From contig NZ_BAGL01000067.1 of assembly GCF_000308875.1 (NCBI RefSeq), forward strand, positions 1 to 62,726: 62,726 nt of DNA. The letters are read 5' to 3'. The position numbers were made by a program, and so were the translations under genes. The notes beneath the pieces were generated by a model. It made no database searches. It saw nothing but the letters and a program-made list of their open reading frames with translations, and was not told the DNA's origin. The stretch is from Nocardia transvalensis NBRC 15921. GTDB taxonomy: Bacteria > Actinomycetota > Actinomycetes > Mycobacteriales > Mycobacteriaceae. Shown in pieces: positions 54,635-62,726 of the stretch (its first letter is position 1; each line of letters begins with the position of its first letter).

Positions 54635-56098
54635 CTACGTGGCGGCTGCCGCCCCACGGAGCACTGTCAGCGGGTCTGTGGTGATGTGGTGGTCTCGTAG
54701 GGCGTGGCGGGCGGCGTGGAGGCCGGACATGCCGTGGACGCCGGGGCCCGGCGGGGTGGCGGAGGAGCAGAAGTAGACGCCGGGGATGGGTGTGCCGTAC
54801 GGGTTCCAGCGGGGGGTGGGGCGGAAGACGGTCTGGGCGAAGGTCATCGCGCCCGCCGAGATGTCGCCGCCGACGTAGTTGGCGTTGTAGGCGGGCATCG
54901 CCGCGGCGGTGCGGACGTGCTGAGCCAGGATCAGGTCGCGGAAACCCGGTGCGAAGCGCTCGATCTGGGCGATGACGTCACCGCTGATGTCGCGGGTGGA
55001 CCCGTTCGGCACGTGGGCGTAGGCGTAGAGCGTGTGGCCGCCCGCGGGGGCCCGCGAGGAATCCACGACGCCGGGCTGGATCACCAGCACGTACGGGCGA
55101 TCGGCGTGCCGCCCGGCCGCGACCGCCCGCTCGGCCGCCACGGCCTCGGCGCGGGTGCCGACCACGTGCAGCGTCCCCGCCCGATCCAAGCCCGCGGCCG
55201 ACCACGGCACCGGGCCCGACAGCGCGAAGTCGACCTTGCAGGCCGCGTCCCCGTAGCGGAACCGCCCCAGCCGCTTCGCGTACCGGGCGGGCAGGCGATC
55301 ACCGGCGAGGCGCAGCAGTTCGGTGGGCGCGGTGTCGAGCAGAACCGTACGCACGCCGTCGAATTCGGCCAGCGAGTCGACGCGGTGGCCGGTCACGATC
55401 CGCCCGCCGTGCCGCTCGACCTCGGCCGCCAGCGCGTCCATGATCGCCTGACTGCCGCCGCGCGGCACCGGCCAGCCGCCCGCATGGGCCAGGCTGCCGA
55501 GTAGCAGGGCGACACCCGCGGCCGAGAACGCGCGCGGCGGGATAATGGCGTGCGCGCTCACCCCGGTGAACAGCGCGGGCGCGACCTCCTCGCGAAAACG
55601 CAGGTCCCACAGCGGCGTCGACTGTTCGAGCAGCCGCCGCCCGAACCGCACCCCCGTCACCGCGTCCAGCGGCGGATGCCGCATATCCGACATCCCGAGG
55701 TCGACGAGGCGTTCCCAGTGCCGGACCAGCGGACCGAACAGGCGTCGCCAGGCGGCCCCGTCGCGCCCCAGATCGTCGGCCGTCCGGTTCAGGTCGCGCC
55801 AGGCCACCCCGGCCGCTCCCCCGTCCAGCGGATGCGCGTAGGAGACCTCGGGCGTCAGCAGCTCGACGCCGTGCGCGGCCAGATCGAAGGCGCGGAAGAA
55901 CGGCGACGCCAGCGCCATCGGCTGGGCGCCCGCACACACGTCGTGCCGATAGCCCGGCAGTGTCAATTCGGCCGTCCGGCATCCGCCGCCGACGGTATCC
56001 GCGGCCTCGTGCACCTCGACCTCCAGGCCGGCGCGGGCCATAATCACCGCCGCGGCAAGCCCGTTCGGCCCCGATCCGACCACTACCGCATCCGCCAT
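54635..56098 (-). CDS. Phytoene-dehydrogenase-like FAD-dependent oxidoreductase
   Basis: A 487-aa amine-oxidase/CrtI-type flavoprotein. The N-terminal FAD motif is DAVVVGSGPNGLAAAVIMARAGLEVEVHEAADTVGGGCRTAELTLPGYRHDVCAGAQP; GGSQAIMDALAAEVERHGGRIVTG lies mid-protein and the C-terminus closes with GVYFCSSATPPGPGVHGMSGLHAARHAL. No other carotenoid gene is adjacent, so the substrate is open; related actinobacterial enzymes are only annotated by homology. ATG 56098 has TACAGT 7 nt upstream (leaderless). The TetR gene upstream on the same strand is a candidate regulator. Confidence 0.9.
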   Translation of the reverse strand: MADAVVVGSGPNGLAAAVIMARAGLEVEVHEAADTVGGGCRTAELTLPGYRHDVCAGAQPMALASPFFRAFDLAAHGVELLTPEVSYAHPLDGGAAGVAWRDLNRTADDLGRDGAAWRRLFGPLVRHWERLVDLGMSDMRHPPLDAVTGVRFGRRLLEQSTPLWDLRFREEVAPALFTGVSAHAIIPPRAFSAAGVALLLGSLAHAGGWPVPRGGSQAIMDALAAEVERHGGRIVTGHRVDSLAEFDGVRTVLLDTAPTELLRLAGDRLPARYAKRLGRFRYGDAACKVDFALSGPVPWSAAGLDRAGTLHVVGTRAEAVAAERAVAAGRHADRPYVLVIQPGVVDSSRAPAGGHTLYAYAHVPNGSTRDISGDVIAQIERFAPGFRDLILAQHVRTAAAMPAYNANYVGGDISAGAMTFAQTVFRPTPRWNPYGTPIPGVYFCSSATPPGPGVHGMSGLHAARHALRDHHITTDPLTVLRGAAAAT

Positions 56099-56105
56099 GA
56101 TCACC

Positions 56106-56111
56106 ACTGTA
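56106..56111 (-). promoter_or_regulatory. -10 hexamer of a leaderless promoter (oxidoreductase)
   Basis: On the minus strand TACAGT ends 7 nt before ATG 56098; there is no Shine-Dalgarno. Confidence 0.5.
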
Positions 56112-56146
56112 GGCGCGGGGTCCGCCCGGTCGCGGTGGCGTCGCTC

Positions 56147-56719
56147 TCAGCCCCGGGTCCAGTGACGGACGAGAATGGCCAGGCGCTGGTCGCGAAAGTC
56201 GGGCCGCAGGCGGCCGTGCTCCTCCAGGGTCGCGAGGCCGTGCAGGGCGCTCCAGCAGACCTCGGTGAAGGTCTCGACATCCTCGTCGCCGGCGAAGGGC
56301 GCGAAGACCGCCGCCAGCTCGCCGAACGCGTCTTTCAGCGCCTGGGGCGCGTCCTCACCGAACCGGAGATCCACCTTGAGCACGAACATCGCGTCGTACA
56401 GCGCCGGGCTGCGGCGGGCGAACTCCAGATAGCCCCGGGCCACCGCGGTCAGCGCCTGTTCGGGCGTGGCCGCGGCCTCCCGCAGGCGCTTGGACTCGGC
56501 CGCCATCTCGGCGCAGCCCTGTTCGGCCACCGCGGCGACGATCGCGTCCTTCCCAGCGAAATGGCTGTACAGCACGGGCTGGCTGTACTCGATGGCATCG
56601 GCCAGCCGCCGGACGGTCACCGCGTCCCAGCCCTGCGCCTCGGCGATCTCGCGAGCGGTGTCGATGATCAGGCGATGACGCTCGGCCCGCTGCCGCTCCT
56701 TGCGTGTCTGGGTGCTCAC
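56147..56719 (-). CDS. TetR-family transcriptional repressor
   Basis: A 190-aa repressor. HTH: RLIIDTAREIAEAQGWDAVTVRRLADAIEYSQPVLYSHFAGKDAIVAAVAE, a clear TetR signature. The C-terminal part (SALHGLATLEEHGRLRP) matches the TetR_C_13/WHG-type domain. GTG 56719 has TAGAAT 7 nt upstream on the minus strand, so the transcript is probably leaderless, and a perfect 13-bp palindrome overlaps that hexamer. Negative autoregulation is therefore likely. The downstream oxidoreductase gene has its own promoter. Confidence 0.9.
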   Translation of the reverse strand: MSTQTRKERQRAERHRLIIDTAREIAEAQGWDAVTVRRLADAIEYSQPVLYSHFAGKDAIVAAVAEQGCAEMAAESKRLREAAATPEQALTAVARGYLEFARRSPALYDAMFVLKVDLRFGEDAPQALKDAFGELAAVFAPFAGDEDVETFTEVCWSALHGLATLEEHGRLRPDFRDQRLAILVRHWTRG

Positions 56720-56726
56720 CACCGAG

Positions 56727-56742
56727 ATTCTAGCATTGCTAG
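56727..56742 (-). promoter_or_regulatory. TetR autoregulatory site: -10 hexamer overlapped by palindrome
   Basis: TAGAAT (56732-56727, minus strand) is the likely -10, 7 nt before GTG 56719. CTAGCA-T-TGCTAG (56730-56742), a perfect inverted repeat, overlaps it by three bases. Confidence 0.65.
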
Positions 56743-56775
56743 GCAAGATAGCTATGCATTGCTTTTCCGTCGCGG

Positions 56776-57873
56776 CTACACGTCGGTGGAGAAGCGGATG
56801 CCTCCGTCGGGCAGGTCGACACCCGGCCAGATGCGGGCACCGCGCAGCAGTTCGCAACGCGCGCCGACGCTGGCACCGTCACCGATTACGGCATCGCGCA
56901 CCAGGGCGCGCGGGCCGATGCGGGCGCCGAAGCCGATGATCGACCGTTCCACCGTCGCACCGGCTTCCACGCGAGCGCCGTCGAACAGCACCGCACCGTC
57001 CAGCCGGGCCCCCGCCCCGACCTCGGCGCCCCGGCCCACGACCGTGCCGCCGATCAGCAGCGCGCCCGGGGCGACCCCGGCCCCGCCGTGCACCAGCGAC
57101 TCGCCGCGCTGCGACGGCAGGGCGGGCGACGGCGCGATACCGCGCACCAGATCCGCGGAGCCGCGCACGAAATCCTCGGGGGTGCCCATATCGCGCCAGT
57201 ACGAGTTGTCCACGTGACCCTGGATGTGCGCGCCCTCGGCCAGCAGCGAGGGGAACACCTCGCGCTCCACCGAGACCGGGCGACCGGCCGGGATCTTCTC
57301 GATGTACTCGCGGCGGAACACGTAGCAACCGGCGTTGATCTGATCGGTCGGCGGATCCTGCGTTTTCTCCAGAAACGCCGTCACCCGGCCACTGTCGTCG
57401 GTCGGCACGCAGCCGAACGCGCGCGGATCGCTCACCCGCACCAGGTGCAGCGTCACGTCGGCGTTGGTCGAGGCGTGGGTGTCGAGCACCGCGCCCAGAT
57501 CGGCGCCGCCCAGCACGTCGCCGTTGAACACCAGCACGGTGTCGGCGCGCAGCTTGGGCAGGACGTTGCGGATGCCGCCGCCGGTGCCCAGCGGCTGGGT
57601 CTCGGTGACGTACTCGAGGTCCAGGCCCAGGTCCGCGCCGTCGCCGAAGTGCTCCTCGAACACCTCCGCCTTGAACGACGTGCCCAGCACCACGTGGGTG
57701 ATCCCGGCGTCGGCGATGCGCGCGAGCAGGTGGTGCAGGAACGGCAGGCCGGCCACCGGCAGCATGGGCTTGGGCGCGGACAGCGTCAACGGGCGCAGCC
57801 GGGTGCCCTGGCCGCCGACCAGGATCACGGCATCGGTCCCGGCGCCGGCCGGTACAGCGGTGGTGTCCGGCAT
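56776..57873 (-). CDS. manC: Mannose-1-phosphate guanylyltransferase (GDP-mannose pyrophosphorylase)
   Basis: A 365-aa nucleotidyltransferase (the Rv3264c type). The N-terminal Rossmann-like domain has the signature AVILVGGQGTRLRPLTLSAPKPMLPVAGLPFLHHLL, VLVFNGDVLGG, and INAGCYVFRREYIEKIP. The C-terminal ~110 residues form a left-handed beta-helix of hexapeptides (GTVVGRGAEVGAGARLDGAV; SIIGFGARIGPRALVRDAVIG). ATG 57873 follows AGGGGAG. With manB and manA it completes GDP-mannose synthesis. It lies 57 bp after the rhamnosyltransferase gene, same strand. Confidence 0.92.
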   Translation of the reverse strand: MPDTTAVPAGAGTDAVILVGGQGTRLRPLTLSAPKPMLPVAGLPFLHHLLARIADAGITHVVLGTSFKAEVFEEHFGDGADLGLDLEYVTETQPLGTGGGIRNVLPKLRADTVLVFNGDVLGGADLGAVLDTHASTNADVTLHLVRVSDPRAFGCVPTDDSGRVTAFLEKTQDPPTDQINAGCYVFRREYIEKIPAGRPVSVEREVFPSLLAEGAHIQGHVDNSYWRDMGTPEDFVRGSADLVRGIAPSPALPSQRGESLVHGGAGVAPGALLIGGTVVGRGAEVGAGARLDGAVLFDGARVEAGATVERSIIGFGARIGPRALVRDAVIGDGASVGARCELLRGARIWPGVDLPDGGIRFSTDV

Positions 57874-57930
57874 CAAACTCCCCTGTTCAGGTTCGGTCCA
57901 CGCGAGACGTGGGTGAACGATCGTCGCGCC

Positions 57931-58830
57931 CTACTGCTGCGCGGCGCGATCTCGCTCGCGCAGCGCAGATCGAACCGCAAGGCGGCAGCGGATCGCAAGT
58001 CCGGCGCGCAGGGCCAACCGCAACGGGGCCTGCCACCAGTGCGGATGCCGGTCCGCCTGGAAGCGGTACGCGGAGGCGTGGTGGGCCGGCAGCATCGTCT
58101 CCGGGTGGCGACCCGCCGCATGCCCCTTCGCGTGCGTCACCTCCGCCGTCGGCACGTACACATTGTGCCAGCCGGCGCGACCCATCCGGTCGCCGAAATC
58201 GACATCCTCCATATACATGAAGTACCGGGAATCGAATCCGTCGATGCTGTCGAAGGCCTCGCGGCGCACCAGCAGGCAGGAACCCGACAGCCAGCCGACC
58301 GTGCGCTCCGAGATCTCCTCGTTCTCCTGGCGGTACCGGCGGCTCCAGGGGTTGCCGGGCCAGACGGTGCCGAGTATTGCGTGCCCGGCGCCGTCGAGGA
58401 GTCCGGGCACCGAGCGCGCCGAGGGGTACAGGCTGCCGTCGGGCTCGCGCACCAGCGGGCCCACCGCGCCCGCCCGCGGCCAGCGGCGCGCGGCGGCCAG
58501 CAGCTGATCGATGGAGTCGGTGCCCCAGCGGATGTCCGGGTTGGAGATCACGATGAACTCGATATCCGGATCGATCTCGGCGACGGCGCGGTTGATGGCG
58601 CCGCCGTAGCCGATATTGCCCCCGGTGCGCAGCAGCCGCACATGCTCGTTCGCCTCGGCCGCCAATTCCGGTGTGCCGTCGGTCGATCCGTTGTCCGCGA
58701 GGATGACCTGCGGTTTCTCACCGGTGGCGGTGGCTAGCGTACTGATGAAGTGCTCGAGGTGCTCACCGGGCGAGTAGGTCACCGTGACAACGGCCAGGCC
58801 CGGCCGTGCGACTGAATCCGTGGCGTTCAC
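57931..58830 (-). CDS. wbbL: Rhamnosyltransferase WbbL (arabinogalactan linker)
   Basis: A 299-aa GT-A family-2 glycosyltransferase. The known mycobacterial orthologue moves rhamnose from dTDP-rhamnose to GlcNAc-PP-decaprenyl, building the linker that joins arabinogalactan to peptidoglycan. Motifs: VTVTYSPGEHLEHFI, ILADNGSTDGTPELA, GGNIGYGGAINRAVAE, EFIVISNPDIRW (DxD-like), and YFMYMEDVDFGDRMGRAGW. GTG 58830 starts 11 bp after the rmlD stop; a TAGGCT hexamer 8 nt upstream includes that stop codon. The C-terminus is basic and may associate with the membrane. Confidence 0.93.
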   Translation of the reverse strand: MNATDSVARPGLAVVTVTYSPGEHLEHFISTLATATGEKPQVILADNGSTDGTPELAAEANEHVRLLRTGGNIGYGGAINRAVAEIDPDIEFIVISNPDIRWGTDSIDQLLAAARRWPRAGAVGPLVREPDGSLYPSARSVPGLLDGAGHAILGTVWPGNPWSRRYRQENEEISERTVGWLSGSCLLVRREAFDSIDGFDSRYFMYMEDVDFGDRMGRAGWHNVYVPTAEVTHAKGHAAGRHPETMLPAHHASAYRFQADRHPHWWQAPLRLALRAGLAIRCRLAVRSALRERDRAAQQ

Positions 58831-58841
58831 GAGGACGCAGC

Positions 58842-59726
58842 CTAGTCGGCGACGCGGCGCAGCGCGTCCCCCAGTGCCTCCCGCCAATCCCGCAGCGGGC
58901 TGAGACCGGCCGCGATCCAGGCTTCGTCGGACAGCACCGAATACGCCGGGCGCCGTACGGGACTGGGATATTCGGCGCTCGTGCACGGCCGCACCCGGTC
59001 CGGATCGGCACCCACCCCGGCGAACACCGCGCGCGCGACGTCGTACCAGGTCGCGCGGCCGGTATTGGTGGCGTGCAGGATCGGCGGAAGCTCGTCGCCC
59101 GCGGCGATCCGGGAGGTCAACTCCAGCAGTCCGGCGGCCAGATCCGGGGCGAAGGTCGGGGAGCCGGTCTGGTCGTCGACCACCGTCACCGTCTCCCGCT
59201 CGCGCTCCAGGCGGCGCATGGTGGCGACGAAGTCCCGGCGGTCGCCGGTGTAGACCCACGCAGTGCGCACGATGTGCGCCCCCGGGCCCGACCGCAGCAC
59301 CGCCTCCTCGCCCGCCAGTTTGGACCGCCCGTACACGCTCGTGGGCGAGGTGGGATCGCCCGGCTCGTAGGGCCGGGTGGAGGTGCCGTCGAAGACGTAG
59401 TCGGTGGAGATGTGCACCATCCGCGCCCCCACCGCGCGGCATTCCTCCGCCAGTACCGCCGGGCCGGTCGCATTGCCCGCGAAGGCGGCGTCGGGCTCGG
59501 ATTCGGCCGCGTCGACGGCGGTGTAGGCCGCGCAGTTGAGCAGGATGTCGTCCGGGCGCAGCACCTTGCGCACCGCGGCGGCGTCGGTGATGTCCAGATC
59601 GTGGTGGCCGAGCGCGAGGGCGGCGGGCTCGTGGGCGAGCACGGCCCGCCCCAGCTGCCCGCCCGCGCCCGTGACGACGAGTCGCGGTCGATCGGCCGGT
59701 ACGGCGGCGGGAGGCACAGCAGTCAC
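58842..59726 (-). CDS. rmlD: dTDP-4-dehydrorhamnose reductase
   Basis: The last enzyme of dTDP-rhamnose synthesis; its product is the donor for WbbL encoded next. A 294-aa short-chain reductase: cofactor motif VVTGAGGQLGRAVL, DLDITDAAAV, NCAAYTAVDAAESEPDAAFAGNA, HISTDYVFDG, and catalytic Tyr-x3-Lys in SVYGRSKLAGEEAVL. GTG 59726 is used; a longer frame to ATG 59810 has no support and would overlap the divergent LCP promoter. rmlA, rmlB and rmlC are not in this window. Confidence 0.96.
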   Translation of the reverse strand: MTAVPPAAVPADRPRLVVTGAGGQLGRAVLAHEPAALALGHHDLDITDAAAVRKVLRPDDILLNCAAYTAVDAAESEPDAAFAGNATGPAVLAEECRAVGARMVHISTDYVFDGTSTRPYEPGDPTSPTSVYGRSKLAGEEAVLRSGPGAHIVRTAWVYTGDRRDFVATMRRLERERETVTVVDDQTGSPTFAPDLAAGLLELTSRIAAGDELPPILHATNTGRATWYDVARAVFAGVGADPDRVRPCTSAEYPSPVRRPAYSVLSDEAWIAAGLSPLRDWREALGDALRRVAD

Positions 59727-59808
59727 GCGGCCAGTCTGGCACGCCGAGCCATCAGCGGTTGAACCCTCGGCGGCGCAGCGTTGACTAGCCTCATGCTCAG
59801 GGGAGGAC

Positions 59809-61365
59809 ATGCTGACGGAGCCGTCGAGCCGGGGTCAGGGGGATATCGGAAGGAATACGAGGGTGGCGCGGACAAGAGCTGGATCGGAGTGGCGGCCGCG
59901 CGACGCCGGGCCGCGCGCCGGACAACCCGACAACCGGTCCGGCCGGATGCTCGCCGCGGCGGCCGCGGTCGTCGTATTCATCGTCACCGGATTCGGCTGG
60001 CACAGCGTCGACGGCCTGATCTCGGGCATTCAGCGCATCGGCAACCTGGGTCTCGGCGGCGGGCGCGACGGCGCCACCGACATCCTGATGGTCGGCATCG
60101 ACAGCCGCACCGACGCCCGCGGCAATCCGCTGTCGGCCGACGAGCGCGCCATGCTGCACGCGGGCGACGAGGTCGGCACCAACACCGACACCATTGTGCT
60201 GGTCCGGGTGCCCAACGACGGCCGTTCCGCCACCGCCGTGTCCATCCCCCGTGACTCCTATGTCGATATCCCGGGCGTCGGCATGGGCAAGATCAATTCG
60301 GCCTACGGCGCCAGCAAGGAGGCGTCGCGGCAGAAACTGGCCGATCAGGGCAAATCGACCGCCGACATCGAACGGCAGTCCACCGAGGCCGGCAGGCAGG
60401 CGCTGATCAAGACCGTCGCCAACCTCACCGGCATCACCGTGGACCACTACGCCGAGGTCAGCCTGCTCGGTTTCGTGCTGCTCACCGATGCCGTCGGCGG
60501 CGTGGACGTCTGTCTGAACAACGCGGTCGACGAACCGCTGTCGGGCGCGGACTTCCCCGCGGGCGACCAGCGCCTGAACGGACCGCAGGCCCTGAGCTTC
60601 GTGCGCCAGCGCCACGACCTGCCGCGCGGCGATCTGGACCGGATCGTGCGACAGCAGGTGTTCATGGCCGGGCTGGTGAACCAGACGCTGAGCGCGCGAA
60701 TCCTGGCCAATCCCGGGAAGTTACAGCAGCTCAGCGATGCCGTCGGCCGCACGATCGTGCTCGACGAGGACTGGAACGTCATGCAGTTCCTGCAGCAGTT
60801 GCAGGATCTGTCCGGCGGGCAGGTGCGATTCGAGACGATCCCCGTCAAGGATCTCAACGGCAGTACCGCGGACGGGGAATCGGTCGTCAAGGTGGATTCG
60901 TCGGCCGTGAAGGCGTACGTCGCCGGAATGGTGGCCGACAAGCCGAAGGATTCGGACGCGGCCGCCCCGTCGTCGGTGACCGCGGACGTCTACAACGCCA
61001 GCGGCACCCCGGGCCTGGCCGGGCAGGTCGCACAGGCGTTGGTGGGCAAGGGTTTCCGCACCGGCACGGTGGACAACTGGATCGGCGGGCCGGTGCAGAG
61101 CAGCCGGGTGCTGGCCCGCGACACCTCCGACGCGAAAGCGAAGGCGGTCGCCAAGGCGCTGGGCGGGCTGCCGGTGATCGCGGAGGCCGGGCTCGCGGAG
61201 GGGTCGGCCCGCGTGGTGATCGCCGGTGACTACTCTGGTCCGGGTTCGGCGGCGGGCAGCCTGTTCGACATGTCCGGGTCCTCGGGATCCTCCGGCACGG
61301 CGACGCCCGTACCGCCCCCGCCACCCATCACCGCAGGCCAGAACGGACCGAAATGCGTGAACTGA
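59809..61365 (+). CDS. LytR-CpsA-Psr (LCP) family wall-polymer ligase, Lcp1-like
   Basis: A 518-aa membrane enzyme; in mycobacteria Lcp1 attaches arabinogalactan to peptidoglycan. A ~45-residue basic cytoplasmic N-terminus, one transmembrane helix (MLAAAAAVVVFIVTGFGWH), then the LCP domain: DILMVGIDSRTD, NTDTIVLVRVPNDGRSATAVSIPRDSYVDIPGVGMGKINSAYG, and FVRQRHDLPRGDLDRIVRQQ (the Arg-rich core). A C-terminal LytR_C domain (SVTADVYNASGTPGLAGQVAQAL) follows. ATG has GGGGAGG upstream. Divergent from rmlD, which with WbbL builds the linker of the same polymer. Confidence 0.95.
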   Translation: MLTEPSSRGQGDIGRNTRVARTRAGSEWRPRDAGPRAGQPDNRSGRMLAAAAAVVVFIVTGFGWHSVDGLISGIQRIGNLGLGGGRDGATDILMVGIDSRTDARGNPLSADERAMLHAGDEVGTNTDTIVLVRVPNDGRSATAVSIPRDSYVDIPGVGMGKINSAYGASKEASRQKLADQGKSTADIERQSTEAGRQALIKTVANLTGITVDHYAEVSLLGFVLLTDAVGGVDVCLNNAVDEPLSGADFPAGDQRLNGPQALSFVRQRHDLPRGDLDRIVRQQVFMAGLVNQTLSARILANPGKLQQLSDAVGRTIVLDEDWNVMQFLQQLQDLSGGQVRFETIPVKDLNGSTADGESVVKVDSSAVKAYVAGMVADKPKDSDAAAPSSVTADVYNASGTPGLAGQVAQALVGKGFRTGTVDNWIGGPVQSSRVLARDTSDAKAKAVAKALGGLPVIAEAGLAEGSARVVIAGDYSGPGSAAGSLFDMSGSSGSSGTATPVPPPPPITAGQNGPKCVN

Positions 61366-62069
61366 CCCAGACCGTCACCGCGGCTCTGCTCGATCCGATC
61401 CTCGCCCGCGACCCCGCCGGCCCCCGGATCACCTATTACGACGACGCCACCGGCGCGCGCATCGAACTGTCCGCCCTGACGCTGGCGAACTGGGCCGCCA
61501 AGACCGCCAACATGATTCGCGACGAATTCGGCATCGCGCCCGGCGGCCGGGTGGCCGTACTGCTGCCCGCGCACTGGCAGACCGCGGCGGTGCTGCTGGG
61601 CTGCTGGTGGGCCGGCGCGGAGGTGGTGCTGCGCCCGGACGCCGACGCCGAACTGGCCCTGGTGACCGCGGACCGCCTCGCCGACGTCGACGAGGTGACC
61701 GAGGTGGCGGCGCTGTCGCTGGATCCGATGGGCGCCCCCGTGCGCGACCTGCCGATCGGCGTCACCGACTACGCGACCTCCGTCCGCACCCACGGCGACC
61801 AGTTCCTGCCCGGCGGCGCCGGTCCCGCCCTGGACGGCATGCCGGCCGCCGACCTCCTCGCCGAGGCCGGCAAATCGGCCGAGCGCCAAGGTTTCACCGC
61901 CGACGACCGGGTCCTGTCCAGCACCCCGTGGGACACCCCGGCCGACCTGATCGACGGCCTCCTCGCCGTCTACGCCGCCGGCGCCTCCCTGGTCCAGGTC
62001 GTCAACCCCGACCTCACAAAGCTCGACGCCCGCATCGCCACCGAACGCGTCACCACCACCCGCCTCTGA
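61353..62069 (+). CDS. TIGR03089 family protein (Rv3268-like)
   Basis: A 238-aa actinobacterial protein resembling the N-terminal portion of AMP-forming acyl-CoA synthetases: ITYYDDATGARIELSALTLANWAAKTANMIRDEFGIAPGGRVAVLLPAHWQTAAVLLGCWWAGAEVVL. It stops before the ATP-binding P-loop, so it is not a functional adenylating enzyme and its role is unknown. The ATG overlaps the LCP gene end by 13 bp, so it is translationally coupled to it, as in mycobacteria (Rv3267-Rv3268). Confidence 0.88.
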   Translation: MRELTQTVTAALLDPILARDPAGPRITYYDDATGARIELSALTLANWAAKTANMIRDEFGIAPGGRVAVLLPAHWQTAAVLLGCWWAGAEVVLRPDADAELALVTADRLADVDEVTEVAALSLDPMGAPVRDLPIGVTDYATSVRTHGDQFLPGGAGPALDGMPAADLLAEAGKSAERQGFTADDRVLSSTPWDTPADLIDGLLAVYAAGASLVQVVNPDLTKLDARIATERVTTTRL

Positions 62070-62086
62070 CTTTTCGAAGACAGAGG
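62063..62086 (+). terminator. Hairpin at the end of the TIGR03089 gene
   Basis: CCTCTG (62063-62068) pairs with CAGAGG (62081-62086). A second inverted repeat, CCTACC-CC-GGTAGG, follows at 62093-62106. Confidence 0.45.
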
Positions 62087-62186
62087 GGTTCTCCTACCCC
62101 GGTAGGTGGTGGCGGTCCGACTGTGGGACGTTTCACTGCACGGTGGGGTTCCGTACGGTGGTGGGAGGTCCGGACGACGAACGGGG

Positions 62187-62726
62187 ATGGCGATGAAGCC
62201 GCGGTACTGGTTTCGGTGGCTGGTGGTACAGGGAACCCCGCGGCTGGCGCTGCGGACCTATTCCCGGCGCGGGGAGACGCTGGCACAGCTGATGTCCGCG
62301 CCCGCCGCCGTACAGGACCCGATACCGCTGCTCGAGTCGATCCGGGCGCGGGGGCGGATCGTGCGCACGCCGTTCGGCTGGGCGACCGCCGACCACGAGC
62401 TGTGCCGTACCGTCCTGCGCGACACCAGCTTCGGCGTCGCCGCGGCCGAGGGCTTCGTCCCCAAACCGCTGCGCCGCCTGATGCAGATGGCGGAGCTGCC
62501 GCCCAATCCGGTGAGCCCGCCGTCCATGCTCGTGATCGACCAGCCCGACCACTCCCGTATGCGCAAACCCGTCGCGTCGGCGTTCACCCCGCGCGCGATC
62601 GCCCGCCTGCGCGAGCGCGTCGAATCCGTGACCGCCGAACTGCTGGCGGCCCTGCCGTCCGGCGGCTCCGCCGACCTGGTGGCCGCCTACGCCTCGCAGG
62701 TGCCCATCGCGATCATCTCGGAGATG
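62187..62726 (+). CDS. Cytochrome P450, N-terminal 180 residues (runs off the window)
   Basis: The frame is open from ATG 62187 to the last base. Sequence VRTPFGWATADHELCRTVLRDTSFGV then LVIDQPDHSRMRKPVASAFTPRAIARLRERVES is the bacterial P450 B-C helix region; 'D-x-P-x-H-x-x-x-R-x-x-v-x-x-a-F-t-p' binds a haem propionate. The C-terminal haem-thiolate cysteine lies outside the window, so the substrate group cannot be told. ATG 62193 is an alternative start. The upstream gap (62107-62186) contains GGGAGG at 62163-62168, too far to serve directly. Confidence 0.9.
   Translation, partial: MAMKPRYWFRWLVVQGTPRLALRTYSRRGETLAQLMSAPAAVQDPIPLLESIRARGRIVRTPFGWATADHELCRTVLRDTSFGVAAAEGFVPKPLRRLMQMAELPPNPVSPPSMLVIDQPDHSRMRKPVASAFTPRAIARLRERVESVTAELLAALPSGGSADLVAAYASQVPIAIISEM

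Overview
The window is a 62.7 kb chromosomal segment from a high-G+C, mycolic-acid-type actinobacterium, most probably Nocardia or a close relative. Pointers are SigH/RshA, MtrA-MtrB-LpqB, WhiB2, SecA1, F420 biosynthesis (FbiA/FbiB), a fused HadA/HadB-type dehydratase, a Tgs3-like acyltransferase beside stearoyl-CoA desaturases, and the actinobacterial mini-protein bL37. The genus is an inference; the gene sets are read from the translated sequence. Statements about the Mycobacterium tuberculosis gene order are from memory.

Layout. (1) 1-3.1 kb: WYL regulator end, bL37, and the thiol-stress pair sigH-rshA, facing ybaK and a MarR gene. (2) 3.2-8.8 kb: SRAP abasic-site protein, aldehyde dehydrogenase, aroA-rsgA, and a membrane-anchored hypothetical. 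(3) 8.9-16.2 kb, accessory: a ~780-bp gene-poor stretch, membrane protein, AraC, TetR with a clear operator, small secreted proteins, an F420-type oxidoreductase, a DHFR-like enzyme, a decayed gene and a Uma2 nuclease. (4) 16.3-30.1 kb: secA1, an Rv3235-family gene, then a lipid run (tgs3-like, DUF6912-like, desaturase reductase, two DesA3-type desaturases), bluB, HadAB dehydratase, thiolase and hpf. (5) 30.3-40.2 kb: tmk-mtrA-mtrB-lpqB-comF, a glycerophosphodiesterase lipoprotein, ahcY and alkB. (6) 40.5-44.8 kb: a CitA/CitB-type two-component system divergent from dctA, then a Nudix gene. (7) 44.9-53.6 kb: fbiB-fbiA, whiB2, a zincin-like protein, DUF3499, and the mannose module manB-TobH-like-manA. 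(8) 53.7-62.7 kb: cation efflux, phytoene-dehydrogenase-like oxidoreductase, TetR, GDP-mannose pyrophosphorylase-rhamnosyltransferase-rmlD (cell-wall linker and mannan precursors), an LCP ligase, a TIGR03089 protein, and a truncated cytochrome P450.

Themes. Most genes are conserved actinobacterial envelope and lipid housekeeping. The less expected features are regulatory or repetitive. The desaturase reductase and the second desaturase share an almost identical operator-like box. Several genes have a TANNNT hexamer 6-8 nt before the start codon, as in leaderless promoters. Two TetR genes carry near-perfect inverted repeats at their own promoters. CRP/GlxR-like GTGA-N6-TCAC sites lie before alkB and between dctA and its sensor. 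A small palindromic repeat family with a conserved 9-nt loop occurs three times, and three tandem-repeat tracts flank conserved genes. I found no tRNA, rRNA, CRISPR array, insertion sequence or prophage.
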